Assembly (NCBI GenBank): GCA_013331575.1
Contig: DUGD01000021.1
Coordinates: 21,767-39,938, forward strand
DNA: 18,172 nt
Origin: Candidatus Woesearchaeota archaeon
GTDB taxonomy: Archaea; Nanobdellota; Nanobdellia; Woesearchaeales; UBA525
Reading direction: 5' to 3'
This document shows positions 1 to 6,666 of the stretch, piece by piece. A program made the translations under genes and the position numbers. Numbering within the stretch: the stretch's first letter is position 1; each line of letters begins with the position of its first letter. The notes beneath the pieces are model-generated. The model saw only the letters and a program-made list of their open reading frames with translations, was not told where the DNA came from and did not search any database.

Positions 1-2009
1 GCGATCGCATGACTGGCGCCACAGGAATTGGCGCAAACAAGATCAGCGGCAGCCTCCGCAACAACACCCAGGCAATCTTCAACAGGACACAAGCGGCTGG
101 CACCGCCAACCTCTCATGGTTCGTTGTCGAGTTCACGACACCGGTAGTCGCGCAGACCGGCTCGCGGTCGTTCGCTACCGATACGTCCACGAACATGACA
201 CCAGTGACGATGGACAGGAGCTTCCACACCCAATCATGGACGAGCACAGGAACAACGAGTACGATATACCAGAACACCCATGTAAAAGTCAATATGACAA
301 ATACCACCGCTCTGGCTATAGATAAATATACCACTACACAGACGATCGTGATGAACTGGAGCGTGGTGCAACTGACATTCAACGAGACGAACAACAGCAT
401 AGGCCCTGTTGAATACCTTATAGCAAGCCAGACCGTCAATTCCGACGCCGGAGGGGTAGTGAGCATGATACTCAACACGTCAGGTCTCTCATATGGTAAT
501 TATACTGTTGCCGCCACGGCGAACAGGACGAATTTCACCACGACGATAAACTGGACCGTTTTCACCATCCGATCCGATAACACGAGTCCTGTGATAGACC
601 TCGTCGATCCCGCTGACGGCGCATGGCATAATACAACAGCGGTATTCACAATCACAGCGTTCGACACCAACATCAAGAACTGCACGCTTTGGCATAACGC
701 AAGCGGCGCCTTTGTATCAAACGTGACAAACAATACACCATCCAACAACGCCAACGTCACGATGAGCACGAGCATGACGGAAGGGATCGTGTACTGGAAT
801 GCTCGTTGCGATGATCTCTACGGGAATTCGGCTTTCGCAAGCGCGAACAGGACCATCCGTGTGGATATCACACCACCGAACATAGTGCTCATATCTCCCG
901 TGAACGACAGCAATATATCGCTCACAACCGAACTCAACTGGTCGGTCACCGACGGGTTGTCGCCCAACGCCTCGTGTTCCGTCATCGTTGACGACACAAT
1001 AACTATGATAGATATTGTTGTGCAAAACAGCACCACAGCATCGAGGAACGTCACGTTCGAAGGCGGCGGGGTACACACCTGGAACATCAATTGCACAGAT
1101 GCGAACGGCAACACCAACCAATCGATCGCGTCTTCAGTATTCAATGTCATAGCGCCGCAGAATGTCAATATATCCGTGGTCGGAGATGACATTATCATCA
1201 ACTGGAGCACTGTGAGCGGCTCTGACGAATACTCAATCTACGTATCGGACGACTACAATGCTGGTTGGGATGAAGTTCCTAACGCGACCGTTTCCATCTC
1301 GGGGTACATCGACACGGGAGCTGGTGGTGGACGGGAACGATACTATAAGATATCCAGTATCCGTAGCGACGCTGAGACGATCAGGACGCAAGCGGTCGGC
1401 AAGTACCGCGTACCGCTCACTTCAGGGCTCAATCTGGTCAGTTTCCCATTCATCACGAGCGCATTAGTGCTCGAGAACGGCACCGGGACCGGATTCCGGT
1501 TCTCGACCGACCAGCTATGCGTCAGAGCGCTCTGGCGATATACGGGAACAGGATACCAGCGCACAGACTGGAACGGGAGCGTCTTCACGCCAGGAATAGG
1601 ATCGTCTACCTTCAGGAATGTCAGCATGAACGAAAGCTATTGGCTCGAGACCAATGCCACATGCAACCTTACGATGCTCGGTAATGTCCCCTTACAGAAC
1701 AACACGCGCGCGATGAGATCCGGCAGGAATCTCTTGTCATGGAGCACAGTGCAGAATGTCACATTACCCACCGATTCGCAACCGCCGCTGTTCATCTCCA
1801 CGCCGAGCAACAGGATAGAGACCATCAACCGCTACAACCCTGGCGCGGGCACGTTCGAGGTCACGGTACATTATGTCGTTGATGGAACCCCGTGGGGCTG
1901 GTTCCCGTCCGTAGAGAACCCTGATTTCATCAGCATGGAACCATCGCGCGGTTATTTCTTCAACACTGCCGGCACCGCGACATGGACGTTTGATCCGAGG
2001 ACCACATGA
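1..2009 (+). CDS. Secreted Ig-like/FN3 repeat surface protein, 5' partial
   Basis: The frame is open to the left window edge and the first ATG (position 9) is not followed by a signal peptide, so the true start lies upstream. Residue numbers count from that ATG. Two Ig-like repeats (about 187-285 and 286-380) each carry a Cys after the first strand and a second Cys in a W-N-x-x-C-x-D-x-x-G-N motif, a likely disulfide pair. A fibronectin-III-like domain follows (about 383-465). The C-terminal 200 residues hold two copies of a module starting G-[LR]-N-L-[VL]-S-[FW] with an R-Y motif and a final G/S-Y-[WF]. Asn-X-Ser/Thr sites are dense throughout, which suggests an N-glycosylated extracellular protein. 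No C-terminal membrane segment is seen. The stop overlaps the next start as ATGA. The ligand and exact role cannot be told from sequence. Confidence 0.85.
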   Translation, partial: DRMTGATGIGANKISGSLRNNTQAIFNRTQAAGTANLSWFVVEFTTPVVAQTGSRSFATDTSTNMTPVTMDRSFHTQSWTSTGTTSTIYQNTHVKVNMTNTTALAIDKYTTTQTIVMNWSVVQLTFNETNNSIGPVEYLIASQTVNSDAGGVVSMILNTSGLSYGNYTVAATANRTNFTTTINWTVFTIRSDNTSPVIDLVDPADGAWHNTTAVFTITAFDTNIKNCTLWHNASGAFVSNVTNNTPSNNANVTMSTSMTEGIVYWNARCDDLYGNSAFASANRTIRVDITPPNIVLISPVNDSNISLTTELNWSVTDGLSPNASCSVIVDDTITMIDIVVQNSTTASRNVTFEGGGVHTWNINCTDANGNTNQSIASSVFNVIAPQNVNISVVGDDIIINWSTVSGSDEYSIYVSDDYNAGWDEVPNATVSISGYIDTGAGGGRERYYKISSIRSDAETIRTQAVGKYRVPLTSGLNLVSFPFITSALVLENGTGTGFRFSTDQLCVRALWRYTGTGYQRTDWNGSVFTPGIGSSTFRNVSMNESYWLETNATCNLTMLGNVPLQNNTRAMRSGRNLLSWSTVQNVTLPTDSQPPLFISTPSNRIETINRYNPGAGTFEVTVHYVVDGTPWGWFPSVENPDFISMEPSRGYFFNTAGTATWTFDPRTT

Positions 2010-3691
2010 TACTGCAGAAGAGATGGCAAAACAAGCAGGCACGGTCGCGAGACGGTGCCATAACCGCTTCGGCAGTCTTTATCTTGCGCTTGGCCATCGT
2101 GCTGTTTTCGGCACTATTGTTATACGCAATGAACGCCGATGTCGTCATGGCGGAGGACGTTCCGCTCGGGATAGACGGTCATGTGTACGATGCCGACACG
2201 CTCGTGCCTGTCCATTCTTGGACGATCATCGATATAATCAACACGGACACTTCTGAAGTACTCTCCGGTACCGTCGGACAAGGCGAACCGGGTCGTTATT
2301 CCGCGGCGCTCAATTGGCCTCTCAACACCAATATCACCGTCCGTGCCGGCAACCCGGCACATGTTGTCGAACGCAATACAACGTTGAGCGGAATAATCCA
2401 CGATTTCGACTTGTTGCTCAATATGACACTATCGTCGCTGCCGCCGAACATCTCTTCGACGCCCGTAACGAGCGCGCTCCAACACGAACAATATACCTAT
2501 GCAATCCAGGCCTATGACTGGAACAACGACGCTTTGACATACTCCCTCGACGTATATCCCGACGGCATGGCCTTTGCGTACGGAACGACCATCGAATGGA
2601 CGCCGCTTGGCGGACAGGCCGGCGACCATGATGTGACTATCAATGTCACGGACGGGACGTTCACGACACCGCAATCGTTCACCATCAACGTACAGAACAA
2701 CAATCTCCCCCCGGTGCTTCTTAATGACAGCATCACGGTGCCTTCCGGGACGACTGAATTCTCGACGCAGTTGACAGCCAGCGATCCCGATGGCGATCAA
2801 GCGACTTTCGAGCTGGTGGAGGCTCCTTCAGGATTCGCGATAACGCAAAATGGCAGTATCACGTATACAGTAACAGGAGATCTTCCGCGCAACGAGACCG
2901 CTATCATCATGGTAACCGACGGTACGGACGAGACCGTCTCAAGTCTCGACATCGTACTGTTGGGTAGCACGACCGCTCCATCATCGCGCAATGGAGGAAA
3001 TAGTGGTGGAGGCGGCGGAGTTTTCCCCTTGAGGAGTAGGAATGACTCGACGAACAATAATACCGGTCTTGGTATGGTGGATGGAACGGGGGGTGTTGGT
3101 AATGGCGTTGACGATGGCGGCGGCACCAGCGTTATAGTACCGGGTTTGTCGGAACAACTACTCGGAACTCCGCATGATAACCCGACCATCGCTCGTGTAC
3201 GAATGCCGAATGTCATTGTGATACACCTTGTGGAAGAGGGTGGCCGTCCGCTAGCCGGCGCAACGACTATTGTTGTCGAGGATGCTGAAGGTAACGTACT
3301 GAAAAAAGTCGTACTCGATCTGGATCCGGATGACACGCTGTCACGTTTCAGCATTGTGGTGTACGATGTCGAGGGAAAGAACCTCACGTTGAAGACTGCG
3401 ACGAAACACTATTCAGGCAGTGCGCAGACGATCGCCGGACCGATGAGTGAAGTCACGCTCACAGTGGAGAAGACAGATGATCTGCTTCTTCTCGCCGATA
3501 TCTATATGATAGAGCGGTTCGGGTGGAACCTCGGTGCTACAATTATCGGTCTCTGTATCAGCACACTTGTTGCGGTTGGAGCGATATGGTATGTTATCCG
3601 CGCCTCCCGTGCTTCAAAACGCCCGCCAAGACAAGGATCTGACGGTCCATCAGAACAGAACGGATCGTCTGAGAATGGAGGAGGTCCGTGA
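2006..3691 (+). CDS. Membrane-anchored surface protein with cadherin/He_PIG-like domains
   Basis: This 561-residue protein has a charged N-terminus followed by a hydrophobic signal segment (about residues 20-42). A beta-sandwich of carboxypeptidase-regulatory/CNA-B type follows (about 50-140). Next come two tandem cadherin-like or He_PIG-like domains (about 145-320), each opening with L-P-P and containing a D-x-[DN]-x-D-x-x-[TA]-[YF] type strand. A Gly/Asn-rich linker (about 330-372) separates these from a membrane-proximal beta domain. One transmembrane helix near residues 509-533 is followed by a basic, probably cytoplasmic tail. The domain order is that of a wall- or membrane-anchored adhesin or sensor, an inference from architecture only. 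The start shares four bases (ATGA) with the upstream stop, so translation is probably coupled. The N-terminal beta-sandwich resembles that of the next gene. Confidence 0.85.
   Translation: MILQKRWQNKQARSRDGAITASAVFILRLAIVLFSALLLYAMNADVVMAEDVPLGIDGHVYDADTLVPVHSWTIIDIINTDTSEVLSGTVGQGEPGRYSAALNWPLNTNITVRAGNPAHVVERNTTLSGIIHDFDLLLNMTLSSLPPNISSTPVTSALQHEQYTYAIQAYDWNNDALTYSLDVYPDGMAFAYGTTIEWTPLGGQAGDHDVTINVTDGTFTTPQSFTINVQNNNLPPVLLNDSITVPSGTTEFSTQLTASDPDGDQATFELVEAPSGFAITQNGSITYTVTGDLPRNETAIIMVTDGTDETVSSLDIVLLGSTTAPSSRNGGNSGGGGGVFPLRSRNDSTNNNTGLGMVDGTGGVGNGVDDGGGTSVIVPGLSEQLLGTPHDNPTIARVRMPNVIVIHLVEEGGRPLAGATTIVVEDAEGNVLKKVVLDLDPDDTLSRFSIVVYDVEGKNLTLKTATKHYSGSAQTIAGPMSEVTLTVEKTDDLLLLADIYMIERFGWNLGATIIGLCISTLVAVGAIWYVIRASRASKRPPRQGSDGPSEQNGSSENGGGP
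3677..3685 (+). promoter_or_regulatory. Strong Shine-Dalgarno for the third surface protein
   Basis: GGAGGAGGT lies 5 nt before ATG 3691. A GTG at 3688 is in the same frame but only 2 nt from the motif, so ATG 3691 is the preferred start. The stop of the upstream gene (TGA 3689-3691) shares its last base with this ATG. Confidence 0.6.
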
Positions 3692-5472
3692 TGTCGCGAT
3701 GCACTCCATCGGCTGGTTCGTTGGCTGGTTTGACCCGGAAGTTATCATTGCTATTGATAATGACCGTCCTTCTCATTCCTTGTTCGTCATCCGACCCGCT
3801 CATCCCATTCAACGTCATCGGTTATATATTCGACAATGGCGGTACGAGTGCGGCGAACGGGATACCGATTATTATCAATGATACGACATCAGGGACGTTT
3901 GCTCTCACGCAAGTATACGCTCCTCCGATACCGCAGCTCGCTGGTGCGTACTCCGCCACTATCAACGGGACGGCCGGCGATACCATTATCGTGTACGCGT
4001 GGAACAGCACAAACTATGGTATGTCGTCGAAAATTCTTTCTGATACCACGAGAGTGAATGTGACGTTGAACCTGACAAGAGTGCCAGAACCCAATGTTAC
4101 CATTACAACCCCAGTGAACGACACAACAGTAGGTATTGGCGTGCCATTCAATGTGAGCGTGAACGTGACTGCATTGATAAACGGAGGGAACTGCTCTATA
4201 TCGATACAATTCGGCAACACATCTGTGTTTAACCTGAGCACTGGCGAGAATATCACGCACGATCTTGGTGAATTTACCACTAATGAGACGAAGACAACAT
4301 TGTTCTCCGTCATGCCTGTACGGGTGGGAAGCTCATCTATCACCGCCAACGCGTCATGTACACCGTTCGGACCGTCGTTCTCTGCGAGAACTGTGCATAC
4401 AGCATACAATGTCACGGTAGTGGATAATGAGACGCCGATGGTGACCCTTGTAATGCCCGCGGATGACGCGCTCAATAGGACAAACCACACCATCTTCTTC
4501 TTGTACACTGTCGATGATTGGTCGTCTATTGCAAATTGTACACTCTATATCGACGATAATGCTAGTGCAAATGATAGTACTGTTACAAAACTGCAGAATC
4601 AGACCCTTAGCGCGACGTTATCCAACGGAGATCATGAATGGCTTGTGTCATGTGCTGACATCTACGGAAATATAGGCAACTCCAGCGCGTGGAATATCAG
4701 TATAGGTGTCTATCCTCCGGTCGCCGAGACGGTACAGGTAGAGCAAGGCATCACACTCAATGCGGGCACTACGCGAGAAGTGACGTGCAACGCGACGTTT
4801 TCAAGCGTATATGGTGCTAGCTATATCCTTAGCGCGAACGCCACGATCTTCGCCCCGCCAAATAGGACGTTCGATCCCGATAATCCGAACACGCACTATT
4901 CGAACAACTCGTGTGCCACGACATTCTCTGCCGGAAACGAGACGGGCTTCTCATGCTCGTTTAGAGTGTGGTCATTCGCAGTGAATGGTACATGGAGATG
5001 CAATATGACTGCAGTGGACAATGACACGCTCCAGGGCGCGGGGGTCAATAACACAACGATCAATCCTTTGTACGCGCTCAATATCACAGTGACGTCCATG
5101 GTCTTTGGTAGCATGCAGGCGAACTCCTATAGTGGCAACGTCACGCAGGTGCTCATGAATCTAGGAAACCGTCCTATCAACATCTCGGTCTTCGCATACG
5201 GAGGGACGATGGGTGACGGCAACGCATTCAGTTGTGGGAGCAGCAATATCACCGCCAACAATATGCGCTTTTCGACGGTCTCTACCGCCAACTTCACGCA
5301 GAAGACGCCGCTTCTTCTCACGCCGCGACAGATGGGATTCACCATCCCTAAGCAGACTGTGGTGGGGCCGGCGCCTCAGAACACCACGTGGTGGCAATTA
5401 TTCGCTCCGCTCAACATCAGTGATGTGGGTTCGTGCTTCGGCAACATCGTGTTCCAGGCAGAACCGGTATGA
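3691..5472 (+). CDS. Secreted Ig-like repeat surface glycoprotein
   Basis: About 593 residues from ATG 3691. A signal peptide is clear: a basic stretch, then a hydrophobic core ending near residue 35 (L-I-P-C-S-S-S). Its single Cys could be a lipidation-like site, but this is uncertain. A beta-sandwich (about 37-125) resembles the N-terminal domain of the preceding protein. An Ig-like repeat (about 247-345) carries the N-C-T-L ... C-A-D-I-Y-G-N signature also found in the first surface protein. The C-terminal 240 residues are Cys-containing beta domains with an N-L-G-N-R-P-I-N segment, a pattern I associate with surface proteins of DPANN-type archaea. No C-terminal membrane helix is present, so it is probably secreted or held by partners. 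Sequons are abundant. It is the last gene of a three-gene coupled cluster and is followed by a long non-coding region. Confidence 0.85.
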   Translation: MSRCTPSAGSLAGLTRKLSLLLIMTVLLIPCSSSDPLIPFNVIGYIFDNGGTSAANGIPIIINDTTSGTFALTQVYAPPIPQLAGAYSATINGTAGDTIIVYAWNSTNYGMSSKILSDTTRVNVTLNLTRVPEPNVTITTPVNDTTVGIGVPFNVSVNVTALINGGNCSISIQFGNTSVFNLSTGENITHDLGEFTTNETKTTLFSVMPVRVGSSSITANASCTPFGPSFSARTVHTAYNVTVVDNETPMVTLVMPADDALNRTNHTIFFLYTVDDWSSIANCTLYIDDNASANDSTVTKLQNQTLSATLSNGDHEWLVSCADIYGNIGNSSAWNISIGVYPPVAETVQVEQGITLNAGTTREVTCNATFSSVYGASYILSANATIFAPPNRTFDPDNPNTHYSNNSCATTFSAGNETGFSCSFRVWSFAVNGTWRCNMTAVDNDTLQGAGVNNTTINPLYALNITVTSMVFGSMQANSYSGNVTQVLMNLGNRPINISVFAYGGTMGDGNAFSCGSSNITANNMRFSTVSTANFTQKTPLLLTPRQMGFTIPKQTVVGPAPQNTTWWQLFAPLNISDVGSCFGNIVFQAEPV

Positions 5473-5568
5473 GGGTTGTATCCACATACAGCATATAAGA
5501 GGTTACGCTCTTGTGATTTAGGAACATTTCATACTTCAGCTTGAGAAGAGTCGCCTTGGAGTTTATCA

Positions 5569-5652
5569 GGCGCGAGAGGTGTCCGGAGCCGAGGAGAGCA
5601 GCTCTCCTGGCTCCAGGATTCGCCATGCGAATCCTCGGAGGCCTCGCGCGCC
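5569..5652. ncRNA. Cloverleaf-like structured element, candidate ncRNA
   Basis: An 11-bp outer stem with one mismatch (5569-5579 with 5642-5652) encloses two strong hairpins. Hairpin 1 pairs 5585-5590 with 5609-5614 and 5593-5599 with 5601-5607. Hairpin 2 pairs 5615-5623 with 5627-5635 over a CAT loop. A further hairpin lies at 5662-5682. A possible TATA box (ATATAAG, about 5494-5500) sits about 70 bp upstream on the plus strand. No T-loop, CCA end or plausible anticodon arm is present, so it is not a normal tRNA. It may be a small structured RNA, a transcript end, or a DNA structure at the origin. Confidence 0.4.
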
Positions 5653-5798
5653 GTAACCTCTGCGTGAGCACAACTGCTCCGCGACTCTCGAGTCTTACAA
5701 GAAAATATCCCGTCCTTTGAGGCTGAATTATTCGTTTCGTATAATACTCGAAGAATAGTTAGGATGACCGTTCAGTTCATTCTTTCAGGCTCAACAGA

Positions 5799-5827
5799 CC
5801 CCCTCACCCGTTCATTTCCTGTAGAAC
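5799..5827 (-). promoter_or_regulatory. ORB-like sequence 1 (candidate Orc1 site)
   Basis: On the minus strand GTTCTACAGGAAATGAAC is followed by a G-rich run ending in GGGGG. This resembles the archaeal origin recognition box layout (GTTCCA-NNN-GAAAC, then a G string). About 15 of 21 core positions agree with the generic pattern as I recall it. Confidence 0.35.
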
Positions 5828-5870
5828 TTTATTTTTTGGGCTCAGACGGTCCTTGTTATGCGTTCCTATC

Positions 5871-5910
5871 GATGTAGATGTTCTTCAATTGATGTAGATA
5901 TTCTTCAATT
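5871..5910. repeat. 20-bp tandem direct repeat
   Basis: Two adjacent 20-bp units (5871-5890 and 5891-5910) start GATGTAGAT and end TTCTTCAATT, differing at one base (G/A at unit position 10). Just downstream, GTACTCTG occurs twice at 11-bp spacing (5932-5939 and 5943-5950). Confidence 0.8.
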
Positions 5911-6139
5911 TCGATATTATCAGTAGACTGCGTACTCTGGATGTACTCTGACTTTTATCGTGAAGTTCTCTCTTCTATTCGGTGATCGTTGTTTGATGAT
6001 GGGATTTTCGATTTGTTCTTTGTCTTGTTTCATTCCTTGTTTGCTCTTTCTTCCTTTCTTTGCTTTCTCTTCGTGTTGTTTTTTCATGTTGTTTCTTGTT
6101 GTGTTGTTATCTCATTTTCAACTTTTTCTTCTTTTTTGT

Positions 6140-6210
6140 TATCTTTATATTATTATATTATATATTATCTATATAGAAACTATATAATAATAAGAGAAGA
6201 AAAAAACAAG
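6140..6210. other. AT-rich tract with dyad, candidate unwinding element
   Basis: About 70 bp is almost entirely A/T, flanked by a T-rich strand on the left and an A/G-rich strand on the right. Within it, 6164-6168 plus 6170-6176 pair with 6180-6186 plus 6187-6191 around an AAA loop. This gives a 12-bp stem with a single bulged C. Low melting stability next to orc1 fits a duplex unwinding element. Confidence 0.45.
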
Positions 6211-6211
6211 A

Positions 6212-6241
6212 TTCCACAAGAAATCGAAAATGTCGATGGGG
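6212..6241 (+). promoter_or_regulatory. ORB-like sequence 2 (weak)
   Basis: TTCCACAAGAAATCGAA is followed after a short gap by GGGG (6238-6241). It matches the TTCCA-NNN-GAAA core of archaeal ORBs, with a longer gap before the G run. It adjoins the AT-rich tract. Confidence 0.3.
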
Positions 6242-6290
6242 ACTACGGTCAAAAACGATGCAAATAGTTGACGATCCGTAGCGAGAACAC

Positions 6291-6408
6291 AATCCTATTG
6301 GACGTATCGATGAACTCCTAATACTGCTCCAATAAACTCCTAACACCGCATCAATACAACCCTAGAGGCTCTCTATCGCGAAACAAACCATCCCTTAACA
6401 GCACCCTA
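6291..6408. repeat. Degenerate repeats phased at about 22 bp
   Basis: CCTA occurs at 6294, 6317, 6339, 6361 and 6405, with steps of 23, 22, 22 and 44. The two clearest units, 6313-6334 and 6335-6356, begin AACTCCTA and end CAATA. On the other strand they read TAGGAGTTTATTGGAG and TAGGAGTTCATCG. A related GGAGTTTATCAGG lies at 5558-5570. Two-helical-turn phasing suggests iteron-like protein binding sites. Confidence 0.45.
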
Positions 6409-6451
6409 TGAACTCTCTTGAACACACCTCCCGCGACCCAAAATAATTCTT

Positions 6452-6475
6452 TTCCATACGCAATCGTGGGGAGGG
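6452..6475 (+). promoter_or_regulatory. ORB-like sequence 3 (weak)
   Basis: TTCCATACGCAATCG is followed by a G run (TGGGGAGGGG). It keeps the TTCCA end and the G string but not the GAAAC core. It is inverted relative to ORB-like sequence 1 on the other side of the AT-rich tract. Confidence 0.3.
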
Positions 6476-6534
6476 GTATGTTCTTGAATATCGTTATTAA
6501 CGTCTCTACCTTCCAATTATCATTTTTATGTACA

Positions 6535-6550
6535 GTCGAACTTAAATATA
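6535..6550 (+). promoter_or_regulatory. Putative BRE/TATA promoter of orc1/cdc6
   Basis: GTCGAAC followed by TTAAATATA (6542-6550) fits an archaeal BRE plus TATA box. Transcription would begin near 6572-6576, leaving a leader of about 90 nt before ATG 6667. A weaker alternative box (GATTATAG, about 6593-6600) lies nearer the gene. Confidence 0.45.
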
Positions 6551-6666
6551 ACCTCGATTGCACATGGAGTGTTGGGTGAGGATAGGTAGAGCGATTATAG
6601 CTAGATAGTGGCTGTGCAAAGCTGTTGTGGACAGTCGGATCAGCTACACAAGCAAGGGTGGACGTC

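Larger units (their letters stand above)
5473..6666. other. Long non-coding region, candidate replication origin (oriC)
   Basis: About 1.2 kb has no convincing gene and lies directly upstream of orc1/cdc6. It contains a cloverleaf-like inverted repeat (5569-5652) and smaller hairpins to 5694. It also has a 20-bp tandem repeat (5871-5910), a T-rich strand (about 5960-6145), an A/T dyad (6140-6191) and a change to a purine-rich strand (6190-6236). CCTA motifs recur at about 22-bp spacing (6294-6408), and three ORB-like sequences are present. Archaeal origins usually adjoin orc1/cdc6 and pair an AT-rich unwinding element with inverted ORB repeats ending in a G run. The assignment rests on position and this architecture. 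A recombination or silencing region, or a non-coding RNA locus, remain alternatives. Confidence 0.55.

Noticed and set aside
5569..5652. tRNA gene or split tRNA half
   Set aside because: The hairpin that might be a T-arm has a three-base CAT loop in place of the seven-base T-loop. No anticodon arm or CCA end can be drawn on either strand.
5960..6267. Two overlapping open frames (5960-6187 and 5989-6267) coding for Phe/Leu-rich hydrophobic peptides
   Set aside because: They are translations of a T-rich strand, have no ribosome site, and overlap each other in different frames. They fit a skewed non-coding tract better than membrane proteins.
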